Source of the DNA: Akebia trifoliata
Taxonomy: Eukaryota > Streptophyta > Magnoliopsida > Ranunculales > Lardizabalaceae
NCBI GenBank assembly: GCA_017979445.1
Contig: CM030711.1
Location: 45,679,560 to 45,743,559 of the forward strand
DNA: 64,000 nt
Reading direction: 5' to 3'
A model generated the notes under the pieces. That model was not told the DNA's origin. It did no database searches and worked only from the letters and a program-made list of their open reading frames with translations. Below, piece after piece: positions 21,321 through 33,371 of this stretch (positions are counted from its first letter, which is position 1; each line of letters opens with the position of its first letter). The position numbers were made by a program, and so were the translations under genes.

Positions 21321-24300
21321 CTACGAAGCTTTGTCCATCAGCTGTATCGGTGACAGAATGGTTGATTTGTTTGTTTCAACGACACACCCATTCATGACCA
21401 TTTCCTCCAGCATGAAATGTGCCTTCTCTAGATGGAACATGATGTCTAGTTCACACTGCATAATTTAGTTTATCAGAGATAATGTGGCAAACAAAACAAA
21501 TTCCAAGAATATTAATCAAAAGAGCAACAAGTGAAAGACTTACCACATTCCCAAAATGGCGATCCATGGTTTCAACTAACAGATGTATGAATTCCAGAAT
21601 AGCTAGCTCATTCTGCAAAATGGAAATAAGGAAATTTAATGTAATATTGCACAACCATCCAAGATAGAAAAATCCATAAATTGATACATAAACAAAACTG
21701 CCAGTTAACTAACATACTTCTCAAGGTTGAAAAAAAAAAAAATGTGTTTGGTGAACCATGGGACTGACTGGATGTCGAAAAATAGCAAAAACATCTAAAC
21801 CAAACTGCAAAAAAAAAAAAAAAAAGTATGGATGTTAACACCATGGATCACCCAAAAAATGTATGAATGTGTTCATGTGGGCAACCAAAATTTGATGCTT
21901 GTACCACCCAGAGTTTAAACACCATGGGAGACGGAAAACTTCAAGCACATTAAAAACTGAGTCGCCAAAAAGTGGGCGGGGAGGGGGGTGGGGGGGTGGT
22001 AATTTTTTCTTCGCTAACAACTCCATTGCCCACTCCCACTCTAAATCTAATACCTTTTGCATACTATAGGTAGACCATGAGATACTTTTCCACACACGCT
22101 CTCCACAGCTAGACTGAACCACCCCATTGAGCCAACCCTTTGCTTCATCACCATATTTAACTGTAGTAATAACCTTCCTCTTAAAGGTTTAAAATCTCGT
22201 ATCAAGGCAATGTTTTCAATCAGGAGAAAAATCAAAATGATCTTCGACCGAAGCTTTCCAAAATAGAACGAAACTTTGAACCATGTTTTTGGCCAATTGA
22301 CAAATAACTCTTCCTACCATGGAGCTAATCTTCTCAAGCCTTTTGATTGCAGTCTCAAAGCTCTAGGAGAAACATAAGATTGAGAGTGCTCAAAAGGGAA
22401 CTTCCCATTTTGCTATCCACTAGCCAATTTCTTTCTCTAGATTGCTCTCTTTCCCACACCAGTTATTTCATTTTTGCCAAGGTTTAACATAAAAGCTAGA
22501 TAACCATTCCAAAAAATCAAAGAATGCATCTGAGATGTAAATCGTAAAATCAATTTATCATTGGCAAAGTGGAGATGAGACATGTATTGATCTTGCAAAC
22601 AACCAAGAAGGAGATGAACTTACAAACCAAAGATTTTGTACTAAGGTGGGATCTAGAATTTCAGGAGGGTAGTTAGTGTTTTATTTTGTTTATCTTTGGT
22701 AGGCATTTCATTATGTCTATAGTAGTCTTCTCGACTTCCTTGTATTTTTTCCCTTAAGTCTTACACCTACCGGAAAAAAATTTGCCTCCTCTTTGTTCTA
22801 AAGTTTATACCTGTGGATTGATAAAACCCCCTCCATCTGGACCATTAATTTCGCATCATTCGGCACATTTCTCAAGACGAACACATGGCAACATTTGAGT
22901 AAGATTCTATCTAATTAGGAAAGAATCTTTAATTTAAGAGGATTCTTCCCATTTAGATTATAATTAATTTGTATGGGAGTAAATGTAGCAATTGTAATCT
23001 AATTAGAATTAGGATTTTCATTTAGGGATTATGATTTTTTCTATTTAAAGGAGGCGAAGGCCATTGTAAAGGAAGGGGAAGGAGGGAGATTGAGGAGATG
23101 AGGTCATGTAACGAAAATTTATTATAGTGGAATGGCTCCCCGAACCCGTGGACGTAGGCACATTTACCGAACCACGTAAAAAATCATGTCTTCTTTATTT
23201 TATTTATTTATTTTTGACCTGTGTGTGAGATCTGGATTTGAATCGAGATCTCAATGTGGATACTAAAAATCGCATCTACAATTGGTGTCATCCATGAAAT
23301 ACGAACAAAGAACTACGAGAAATCAACGGTAATGGGGGCTATCCCTAAAATCAATTATTCGTGGATTTAGAATTTTAGATATAATCTTACAAAGGGAAGG
23401 ATCATAATTTGGTAGTTAAACTCTTACCTCATAATTGAGTTTACACTTAGCCCCTCAAGTATACCATGATGGATCAGAAATCGAATAATGAATTGAACCT
23501 CTTAACTCAATAGAGTCCCTACACTCGGTCTAGTTGGTCACGAGATTGGCCTCTAACCTTATTTGTCAATCGCTCGGTGCAATAAATGGTCTGCTTATCC
23601 TTTTTATACTTCTCCGGAAAGATTTTATTTTACACCCACATCCAAGATTGATGTATATGCCAAGCATTCAACTCAACCCGGGTATACCTTAGCTCATACT
23701 TTGTCCTTTTCTTAGCAACACAGCACCGCAAGATAAGCCACAAAGATTATATTTTCCCAATCCAATGCCTAGGATTTTCTCAAAATCACCCATGCCTTGG
23801 TTGCATTGTAGCCCTCAACACTAGCAACCCCCAAGACTACTAAACGGGGGCAACCATTAAAATGTCTTAGATTGCTCTATGAATGAGGCAACCATTTTAA
23901 CATATATATTTGCAAACTTGGTTATAGTAATGTATCCTGGCTATATTACCTCCTTATGAAAGTTTGGTTATAGCAGAATATAGCAAGTTCACCTTTTTAC
24001 CAACAATAACATATTAAAAGTGATGTATATGCCCAATACCTAGTTCCCTCTTTCCCACCTCATGTTTCTGATTACTTTTCAAACCAAAAGAGAGGATCAT
24101 ATACATCCAAAATGATGTAAAGCCATGCACCCAAATTTCTCTTTTTATACCTCCTTAGTTTAGCTTTTAGCAATACATAAAAAATTGATATGATGCATAC
24201 TTCTAATTTTCCTTTATCCTTTTCTATGTTCATGACTCAGTTAAATCAACTTGATTGAGTCAACAATTAAGTAACTCGGCTTATCGAGCTGAGTCTGGAT

Positions 24301-27300
24301 TGAGCCCCCAATTATTCCATTCGACTCAATTGAGTCTCCAAATTACAAATTGGGTTGAATCAAACCCTCATGACTCGAGTCACTGACCCACTAATTAGAC
24401 TTACTAACTCAATTGATCCCAATGAACATCAAGTTTGATGCCAATCCTTTACCTTTTATAATTTACACAATTCCATTATCAAGAGGGGGTTCCAATTTAT
24501 TTTTGACTCTTTAACTATTATATTTTACCCAATTTTAAATATCACTTTTTATGTTCCTGTTCAATTTTACTAACAGAATCCTTCAATGCATATTAAGAAA
24601 TGATGTACATGTGAAGCAACTACCCCAACCTTTCCCTTTCTAGAAAGCTTGAGTATAGCAATACATACTTGGTGGCATCACAGCTCATGTGATACTTTTC
24701 TCTTTTGTTGGATATGTTTGAGAATGTACATGTTGCTTTTCTCTGGGCAATATCAAAGCCTTCCTTTTCCTCTTCATACTTTTATTTACACGTTTTGTGA
24801 TGGTATTGACGACCCAATTAGATCTATTATCTGCTCCTAACTCTCCTTGGATGTTGTTAATCCTCCAATAAACCATGTTACGCCCCTGATACCTGAACTA
24901 CTGCAATCAATGGCTTCCATTTAAACCTAAAATCCTTGTACCCTGCTGCTACCCTTCAACCTATTGCTGCCATTAACCTTATACCATACAACTGTTAGAA
25001 CCCAAAAGATTTTGGAAGATATCCACCAAACATGAATCACCTGGCAAAAAAACTATAATTAATATCCCATATAGATTTGCAAAATATCAATTACCACGAT
25101 CCGGACCATTAAAGAATTCAACCACCAAATTATGATTCTTCCCATTTTAAGATTAAATCTATAACCCTAAATCCACGAAGAATTGATTTTAGGGATAGTC
25201 CCCATCACCGTAAATTTCTCGTGATTCCTTTTTTGTATCCCACGGACGGCGCCAATTGAAGATGCGATTTTTGGCATTTACTTTGAAATCTCGATTTAAA
25301 TCTAGATTTCACACACAAATCATAAATAAATAAAATAAAGAAGGCTAATGATTTTTTATGTGGTTCGACAAACATGCCTACGTTCACGGGCTCGGAGAGC
25401 CATTCCACTATAATGAATTTCCATTACTTGACCTCCTCAACTCAATCTCCTTCCTTCCTCCTCCTTTATAATGGTTTTCGCCTCCTTTAAATAGAAAAAA
25501 CTAACTCCTAATCCTAATTAGATTACAATTGTCACATTTACCCCCAGACAAATTAGTAATTATCTAAAAGGTAATAATCCTCATAAATTAGGGATTCTTT
25601 CCTAATTAGATAGAATCTCACTCAAACGTTGTCATGTGTGCCGATTGGTGCAAAATTAATGGTCCAGATGGGAGGGGATTTTATCCCTCCACTACGCAAA
25701 AACTTTTAATAAATCCTTCATCCCTCGTTTCTTAAAAGTGCCTATTAAGATCTCAATCACATAGTGAAATGAAAGTCCAAATAAGAACCTAGTATCCAAG
25801 GCATATTGATTTTCCAAATAATCAAAAAGAAGATCAACCAACAAATACTGAAAATATTGCTAAGAAAATACATCCCCCCCCCCCCCCCCCCCCCCGTGCC
25901 CAAATTCCAAATCAAACCTCATTCTAAAAGGCAAAGCATAAGGTCAAGGAGAGTCCAATCCATGGATTTTGTATTTAGTTGGGAACTAGTGATTCATGAC
26001 AGGAGTTAATGTTGCATTTTATTTCTCTTAAGTAGGCATTCTTAAAAATCTCTTTCATCTTGTTCATAAACTTTGCTCCTTGCTATTCTTGCAACCATAA
26101 CAAAAATATGTACAAAGGACTATAAAACCGGATGGCTCTCAAGGCTTTATCACCTTATAACCACCAAGAGTTTTGACAACTTCACCCATGTCTCTCAAAT
26201 CCATATGGGGCTCTCAAAGATATTTTGACCATATGGAATGGAACATCAATGGCAATTTTAATGTCAGCAAGTTATAGGACTCAACCTTTTTACAAAAAAA
26301 TGAAAAAGAAAATAAAAACCCACTTCAAATCGGTGCAATTGAAAACTTTTGGAGAGAGATAAATCAAAGCATTAGAAAACAAGAAAATGTAAAGATTCCA
26401 TCCAACAAGAACAAATAGAATCTCCAAAAGGTAAGACAATTTTCAACCATAATATTTCATCCAAAAATAAATAAATAAAATTCAGTCTATTATACTCAAT
26501 TACAAGTATTTACTCAAACAGAATACCTCCCATGAATCATTTCTAATCTTCTTCACCCAATTAAATTTTCTAACCAATCCTATCCATCAAATAATTAGGA
26601 ACAAATTATTTTTTTCTTTTAAAAAAAATGACATAAACACACATATATAAGTTGTTCAACAACCCTTTATTAATCACTCACGTTAAATGTTAAACGTCTA
26701 CTAGAATCCTTTGGCACGTTGAGGACAGAGTTCTTATTGGGTAAAAATATGCCATCACACAGAAATGCTTAAATGTATTACCAATTCTATACATAAATTT
26801 ACTAATTCCAAGGACAGATTTACACATGCAAAGTAGCAGAATTATATTCCTTTTAAAAAAAAAAAAAAGATGTAAAGAGATTTACCTCACCGTTGTCTAC
26901 CCCAACCAAGAAAAAGAGTGATGCATAGCGCCTGTACACAACTTTGTAGTTCCGATGCTCCACAAAGGAACACTTCATTTGGAATAAATAAATAAAATCT
27001 TTGTATCAGAAACAGAAAATAAAATTTCTAAACAAACATGTTTTCCCTAATTCATGAAATTTTTTATCGTAAAAAACTTAACAATTGTTTTCTCTTCTGA
27101 TCGAAACGTTTGATCTAGGGTATGATCATTGGTACAGATTGATTGCGCAAAATTTGATGTTTGTGAAGAATTCCAATTAAATAAGGCAGAATTGATCATA
27201 ATTGAAGAAGAATTCAACAAGATCTCGATGATATGGATGAAGATCGAGAGGGAGAGGGAGATGGTACCTGTTGCTCTGTACGAGCGAGACATTTTCGGAC

Positions 27301-27408
27301 GATTTCGCCCTCTAGAGCCCTTCTCTGTTCAATAGTGAGGTATTCGTAGTATTGGGCGAGACGGGTTTGGCCTTGTTTGTTCACCATCAGTATGAATCTG
27401 ATCCCCAT
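21321..27408 (-). CDS. AP4S: AP-4 adaptor complex sigma subunit, four exons
   Basis: Exons on the minus strand: 27268-27408, 26886-26972, 21544-21612, 21321-21455; all introns GT-AG and in phase, giving 143 residues, the standard length. It starts [20 protein letters not shown], continues [20 protein letters not shown] and [20 protein letters not shown], and ends with [20 protein letters not shown]. These specify AP-4 sigma; AP-1 and AP-2 sigma read differently at the N-terminus. The small sigma chain has a longin fold and forms part of the heterotetrameric AP-4 coat at the trans-Golgi network, which sorts vacuolar cargo without clathrin (family knowledge). Intron 2 (21613-26885, 5.3 kb) is filled with retroelement debris. 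The start is set by the family N-terminus. The gene appears intact. Confidence 0.95.
21840..22620 (-). mobile_element. Decayed L1-type LINE ORF2 fragment in AP4S intron 2
   Basis: Minus-strand translations show [10 protein letters not shown] (from the reverse transcriptase FADD box), a degraded region with RLEKIS, and [20 protein letters not shown], which matches the post-RT segment of plant L1 elements. Frames shift repeatedly. It is in the same orientation as AP4S. A/T runs and a G-rich tract (21975-22000) lie at the downstream side. Confidence 0.6.
22814..23280 (+). repeat. LTR (left member of an inverted pair) in AP4S intron 2
   Basis: About 467 bp beginning TGGATTGATAAAA and ending CGCATCTACA. 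It carries features of a plant LTR on the plus strand: CTATTTAAAGG as TATA-like box (23041), and a U5-type stretch with GGACGTAGGCACATTTACCG and GAACCACGTAAA. Immediately after it (23283) stands GGTGTCATCCATGAAATAC, a decayed primer-binding site. The matching LTR is at 25257-25691 in opposite orientation. Confidence 0.65.
25257..25691 (-). repeat. LTR (right member of an inverted pair) in AP4S intron 2
   Basis: About 435 bp on the minus strand beginning TGGAGGGATAAAATCC and ending CGCATCTTCA, then GGCGCCGTCCGTGGGATAC, a primer-binding site of the GGCGCCG type used by several Ty3/gypsy lineages. It aligns along its length with the left LTR. The similarity continues about 150 bp beyond both PBS sites into leader sequence. 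The 1.67 kb spacer (about 23430-25100) shows no gag-pol similarity. Confidence 0.65.
25874..25895. repeat. Poly(C) tract
   Basis: 22 consecutive C on the plus strand in AP4S intron 2. Length in the assembly may be unreliable. Confidence 0.9.
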
Positions 27409-27742
27409 CTCTTTTCCACGCCTCCCCTTCCCTCTTCTCTTCTCCTCTTCTCGTACCACTAGTCTGTATATATTATATAGACCTCCTATTGGCACCCAAT
27501 TTTTATTTATTACATCCCAATTAAAATAAGGTAAAATTATTAAAAGAGGGATTAAATATTTTAATATTTAAAAAAAATATATACCTTTTAAAAACTTACA
27601 AAAACAAATTAAGTTGGCCATTGTATTACCAAATATGCCCTCCAAAATGATTAAAACACAGGACTGTCCAGCATTTTAATAGCTTCTCTAAAAGCCCAGC
27701 AATTTAGTCTCAATTTAAAATGTTGGACAATCAAGTGAGTTA

Positions 27743-30103
27743 CTAGGGTCGATTAATTGCACTTCTAAACGCAATTTTATCGGCGTTTGCGTCAAAAAGT
27801 TGGATTTTATGAAATTTCGTGTGCTTGATATCGCTTCTAAACGCGGCGTTTTGAAGTTGTAAACGCAAATATGAAAAAGAAAATGGTGTTTTGAAAATCC
27901 CATGTGAGCCGCTTCGCACATTTGCGTTTTAACGCGTCTGAGTGAAATGACAAATTTACCCTTCTTCATTTATCAAATTTACACACTCAGTCCGCAATTA
28001 AAACTTCGACTGTTTTCATCTTTATCAGTCTCTCTCTCTCTCTCATCGATTTCGACAGCTAACGGCGACCCACCTCGACGACACCGATCAGTTTTTTGAA
28101 CGTAACCCATCGACGACGACGAAGACGTTGTCTTGGTTAAACCGACGACCTTGAAATCCGATTGTAACCCATCACTCTCTCTGCAACTAAGATCTACTAA
28201 TCGTTTGGTCTCTTCACCTGCACAGCAAGCACGCACAGCAGTTGCGTTTAGACGCCATTGAAGACTCCGAGTCCGATCGACGCCATTGACGACGACGATT
28301 CGAAGTCCAAGCGAACTCAATCTCTCTGTTTGCCCCTTTTCCGATCGACGACTTTCGATTCATTCGCACAGCAGCTTCTAAGAAGACCTATGAGCTCTCT
28401 CTCTCTCTCTCTCTCTCTGTCATGGATTTCGATTTTTTACGAAATTCCAACTTCAATGTTCGATTAACAGAAAAATTTCTGTTGGGGTTTTTCTAATTTT
28501 CAATTTCTTGTTAGATTTTTATTAAAAAATTATAATAGAAAAAATTAATATTCACCAATTGATTGGGTTAGAAATTGTTGTATATTTTTGTTGTTTATTT
28601 TTATTTACCATTCCAATTGATCGGGTGTACCCAAATATTCTTCCATTCCAAATTGTGGATGTTTTTGTGTTCATTTTTAGGGCTATTTATGAGCAATTAA
28701 AATGTTCAAGATGTAAATTATGTTTCTTTGATATAGTATATAGATATGCCCTATATGATCAAGTATATAGACATATCATATGGGAGCACTTTTTAATGGT
28801 ATTTTTGCTTGTCACAGTGTGTTTCGAATGCGTGCATATATTTATGGGTATACCCATACTTTTTTTTTTGATAGATACTATGAACGCGTGCCTATACTAT
28901 GAACGTGTATGCTTAGATTCCACCTTAGATGTTAGGAGTGGTTTGTATTTTTATTTATTTATAAAGATGGTTAGTGGGGTGAAAAAACATATTTGTTATT
29001 GAAAGGTGTTACTCAGGCGTTGTTGAAGTAGTTGTTTGCGTGACAAAGGTCTCAATATGTAGTTTTCACTTTGCGTAGTTGGTGGAACAACTCAAACGAT
29101 TAGATGAGTAAAATGATAGGAACTATCATGAGATGCTCTGAATGAATGGGTTGACATTCCTTTGGCTATGTGCATGTTTAGAATGATTGTTGGAGGAAGC
29201 AATTTTAGATGAATCAGTAAATTAGTTTTCGGAAGGAATATAATTTTCACAAGGGATTTAATTTCTATGTTTATGTTGTTCTTGGGCTGTATATTAGAGT
29301 CATGAGTAATTGTTTTTGGAGTTAATGGAGCTTAGGGATTTTAAGAGTTTTAGGGGCTGTTTTGTAACCATTCTAATTAGAATTGTTAAACATGTATACA
29401 ATTAAACATGAGTGGGGACTAAGGACTAAGGACCCAAATATTCTTCTCTACCTTGAACCCATTTTTTCATGTATACGGTTGACACATCTTAATAATAAGT
29501 TGATTGTTGTATTTGCTTCTTTTAATTATTTTTTTTTATTATTATTGGCCTTTCTTGATTCATTTTTCACTGTTGTAATCATAAAGAACTGCCCAACCAT
29601 ATTTCAATTGTGGTGAAAAAAAATTCTTTCCTTCTAGTATTGTAAGCCCAATCTGGCCGTTGGGAACGTTATATAACAGCGTCCAACATGGGCTCATGTC
29701 GCCTCAAAACATTTTGATGGGGCTTTGTCCTTTACAACTCAACCTTTACACTAAGAATCATAAATTTGATATTGGAGAGATTTTTAAATGCTTTGTTTAG
29801 TGTAAATTACATTGGAGTGATATTTTTTTAGTGTAAATTTGATAACGTTGTTTAAATGCATGAAAGTAACTACCATCTCTTTGTCTCTCTGTGAATTGGC
29901 TTCGATAAATTTTAAAATTTAGTTACCCTAATACAGCAGATTTTTGAAGCTGTATCAAGCAGTAATTACCAGATTCTGACAGCATAACACTTTTAGAAAG
30001 CTCTATCAAGTAAACTTTTCAGTGTTTCAGATTCTGACAGCAAATTCTGACAGCAAAAACTGACAGCAGATTCTGGCAGCTGAATCAATCAGGCCCTAAA
30101 ACG
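27743..30103. mobile_element. Possible PIF/Harbinger-like non-autonomous element between AP4S and RPP38-like
   Basis: The left end GGGTCGATTAATTGCACTTC and the reverse complement of the right end, GGGCCTGATTGATTCAGCTG, are imperfect inverted repeats, flanked by CTA and TAA. The left subterminal region has repeated TTCTAAACGC motifs; the right has about six copies of TTCTGACAGCA (29990-30080). Within it 27980-28410 is CT-rich and CpG-rich, like a 5' leader, but no transposase similarity was seen downstream. Boundaries are tentative. Confidence 0.35.
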
Positions 30104-30818
30104 CAGGACAATCCAACAAATTACTAAAATATTGAACCGTCCAACGACTTAATTCATTTTTGATAAATTTTAAAATAAATAAAATCTTTTTTTTTTTTTG
30201 TAAATATTAAAATAGTTAACCCTTTTTTAGTAATTTTCTTTTTTTTTTTCTTTTAATTTTTTAAATATATAATGACTATTTTGAGTAAAATAGAAATTTT
30301 GTCCAAATTTCAATGTTTACCCAATGACCTTTGCAATGAATCCCTAGCATCCCCAAATTTGGGGGCAACACTAAAATTCCTAGAAAACACGTTTTTTAAG
30401 TTCTTCAAATATTCAATGTCACGTGCAACGCACGTGAATTCAAGACTAGTCTAACCACAGTTACATTAACCACGCTTTAAAAGTCTAACCATGGTTAGAG
30501 GATGGAGATTTGGAGACAGACTCTCATTAGGCCAAAACAAATAAAACCACCCTTCTCTCTCTCTCTGAACCAAAAACTATCTCCTCTCTTTGTTTCTCTC
30601 ACCTCCTCACAAGCCCTTCTCTTCAATCTCCACCCTTCAAATCCAGAATCCTCATTCACTTTCGAGCACCTCTAACCGTCCGATTTCTCCGCAATAGCAT
30701 TCTAGTCTGCGAGATTCATCTTCTCATGCGTTCGGTCTGTCGAAAATCTCACAAAATCTGTGATTTCAAACAGTTGGAGTGCAAGAGAGCTTTGTGAATA
30801 TCAAACCTTTTTCCCACC

Positions 30819-33371
30819 ATGCGAAAGAGAAATAAGAAGTCCAAGAATTCCCTTGAGGCCCCAAAATCTGTTTCTACTTATCAACAAGAACAACAACAGT
30901 ACGTCCTCAATTGATCAATGTCATTATGTTATTTGATTTAGATTGAATTTTTATATTTGATTTTTATTGGGGTTTAGGTCTAATATCTATGAAGGAGAGC
31001 GTCTTGTTCATCTTCTCAAATCATTGGACAGGTAATCAAATCAAGAGCACTAAAAGTATAGTGGGTTCAGTTTTTCTTATTTTTAAATATGACTCACATA
31101 ATTGGCATCTCAACTGTTTGGTTCGTGATCTCGTCGACCAGTTGTTGCTTTGATTTCTTATTAGTATTTCCCATTGTCAAAATTACTCTTTTTGTTCACT
31201 TAAATAAGAAAATACTTATATCCTTCAATTGGATTTTTTTTAATTCAAAGAATTATCTTGGTTTTGTGAATTAGATCATCTTGTTGTGAAATGTGTATTT
31301 TGGTGAAAAATTATGACTTATGTAACAATTTTGACTGATTTATAGTGGGCTATATTTTTTAGTTTGTTAAGGAATAAATTAGACTTATTGAAGTGAGACT
31401 ATCCTAGAATTCAGCCCACTTCAGGATGGTTTGGCTTTCTTGGCTTGGCATTGTGTGCATTGCCAATTTTCTTAGGAGAGCGATTTTGTAGCCTCGGTGG
31501 TTAGTTGGTACGGGATACCATCAGAGCTATGGGAAGTCTTTCATTATTCTTTCTTTTTTTTAAAGATAACATGGGTATCCCCACCCTTTGGGTGGGACTA
31601 ATCCCGCGGTAACATGCACCGCCCCCTTGGAAAGTCCTACGTGCAACAGGTTGAGTCAAGGGTCAACATGACCCTGGAGGGTGGCCCCAAAAAAATTCAT
31701 AGCTTTGTGGGGTTTTGAACACTTGACCTATTCTTTGTTGAGAAGTTTATCGAGGCTTGGCTTGCCTCTAGGCCAACCCCTTGGAGTTTTTCATTATTCT
31801 TATATGTGTATAATTTTTCTAACAGGGAGATAGAGTCAGCGAAGATCTCACAGGGAGCGTTGCCTGAAAAAATATGGATTAAGGTATTTTGTGCTTGGAT
31901 ACAACATTTTTTTTCTTCATTTTTTTGGAAGATTCTTCTCCAGCACAATAAAGAAAAAAAAAAAAAAGCGACTATACATTCTCTGGATATTAGCATTTTA
32001 TGAGGAAAAAAATTATGTTGAAATTTGTGGTCTCTTGTAGCAACAATTTTCAATTGGGGTCAATGATGTCACCCGTGTGTTGGAGCGGATGACGCCAAGT
32101 GCTGGTTTGGGAAGTTTTGCTCAAGAACCTCCTGTGGACTGTTGTGGTCACGAGGCTTCTTCAGTTCGGCTTCAGGTTAATTACTCTTTTGTTCTCTCTT
32201 AGACTCAATATTTTCCATTTATCAACTTTGTTTACTAACCAACTACTCCAAAAGACCGGTCTGTTGGAGAAGGGGAGAACTATGAATATAAGAGGGTCAC
32301 GGGGCTTAATTGGGGTATGACACCTAAGAGTGAAGGAAAATATACACTAAACACTCCCCCTCACCCATAAGGGTGGAAAGAATCAAACCCATGACCTATA
32401 CGAACCTAGCGCTCTGATGCCATGTTAACCCACCAGCTACTTCAAAAGACCGATCTATTGGAGAAGGGGAGAACTATGAATATAAAAGGGTCACAGAGCT
32501 TAACTAAGGTATGACACACTCGAGAGTGGAGGAAAATATACACTTATCAAACTTAAGTTGTTTGCAATCTGTGATTCCCATTTTAAACACTACAAGTTTT
32601 GGTTATATTTTTCAATAGTTGATTCTATATCTGTTTCTTTACAATTGCCATAAAAAAAAGTGATTATCTTTCATTTATAAGGACTGAATGTTTCCTTAGC
32701 CATGTATACTCCATACTCCATAGTGTCCATCACATTGAGTTCTCGAACTCCTAGTATTTGTGATGTATTCAGTCTCTTCGTCATGATATCTAAATCACCA
32801 TTTGCACTATAACATTTTTTAATGGGCTCAAGGGACAATGGTCCAGATTCTTGATATAATTTCAACTAGTTTAAATTTCACGACTCACGTGGGTATATAT
32901 GGTGATGATGATCAAGAGAAACCATATAATTATGTTATCTTTGTCATGAATGTAGGCTGTGCTTTTAGCTTCTGATTGCAACCCCCGATGGTTAACAAAG
33001 CATCTTCCTAGCTTGGCCTCATCAAGGCAGGTGCCATTGATCTTTATCAAAGATAAGAAAGGTGGTTCCCTAAGATTAGGTGAGCTCATGAAGTTAAAAA
33101 CAGCTATCGCCATTGGAGTAAAGGTAAGGATATTATTTACTTATATTAAAAAAAAATATGGTCAGGTATAGTAACACTTGAAAAAGACACGATCTTACTC
33201 ATTTTATTGTTATTTTTTCATTAATTTATTTTCTCTTATTTTAAACTAATTAATATTCTCACTTCCATGTAGGCTAAAGGAACTGGGATCAATAAACTTG
33301 TTAATCAAATTCTTCACAGCAATGAATGTGTGGGTAGCCCTGGATTGTCTGTAGATGCCAGAGATATTTAG
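30819..33371 (+). CDS. L7Ae/L30e-fold protein, RNase P/MRP subunit Rpp38 (POP3)-like, six exons
   Basis: Exons: 30819-30898, 30978-31031, 31826-31883, 32041-32175, 32956-33123, 33273-33371; junctions GT-AG and in phase; 197 residues. A basic start (RKRNKKSKNS) precedes the L7Ae-type fold. IGVNDVTRVLER (about 69-80) matches the RNA-contacting helix motif of Rpp38, followed by LLASDCNPRWLTKHLPSLAS and VPLIFI, and by GSLRLGELMKLKTAIAIGVK. Rpp38 binds kink-turns in RNase P and MRP RNA in the nucleolus and supports tRNA 5' maturation and rRNA processing (family knowledge). The insert between helix and sheet (TPSAGLGSFAQEP) is longer than in ribosomal L7Ae. Intron 3... (31884-32040) is short; intron 2 holds a SINE and intron 4 a TRIM. 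Other L7Ae-like proteins are possible, but Rpp38 fits best. Confidence 0.8.
31539..31801 (-). mobile_element. tRNA-derived SINE with 13 bp target duplication, in RPP38-like intron 2
   Basis: The element is 31552-31788, minus strand. It starts near CAAGGGGTTGGCCTAGAGGC (box A TGGCCTAGAGG), has box B AGGTCAAGTGTTCAAAACCC, then a CCACCC-rich body and an A-rich tail (T run 31551-31560 on the plus strand). TTTCATTATTCTT occurs on both sides (31539-31551 and 31789-31801), a perfect target duplication. Confidence 0.85.
32224..32554 (-). mobile_element. Complete TRIM (terminal-repeat retrotransposon in miniature), 321 bp, in RPP38-like intron 4
   Basis: On the minus strand: 5' LTR 32423-32549 (127 bp, TGATAAGTGTATATTTTCC... 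ending GGGTTAACA), then primer-binding site TGGCATCAGAGC (32411-32422) complementary to initiator tRNA-Met with one change, a 69 bp internal region, polypurine tract GAGGGGGAG, then 3' LTR 32229-32353 (125 bp, TGTTTAGTGTATATTTTCC... ending AACA). AACTT flanks both sides (32224-32228 and 32550-32554), a perfect 5 bp target duplication. There is no coding capacity, so it must have used proteins from another element. It lies antisense to the host gene. Confidence 0.9.

Noticed and set aside
28559..29002. Open frame of 147 codons, hydrophobic
   Set aside because: Composition follows T-rich DNA; no motif, splice context or family match.
29990..30080. TTCTGACAGCA repeats considered as a CRISPR-like array
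   Set aside because: Spacing is irregular and short, spacers are not unique, and the genome is a plant; better explained as transposon subterminal repeats.
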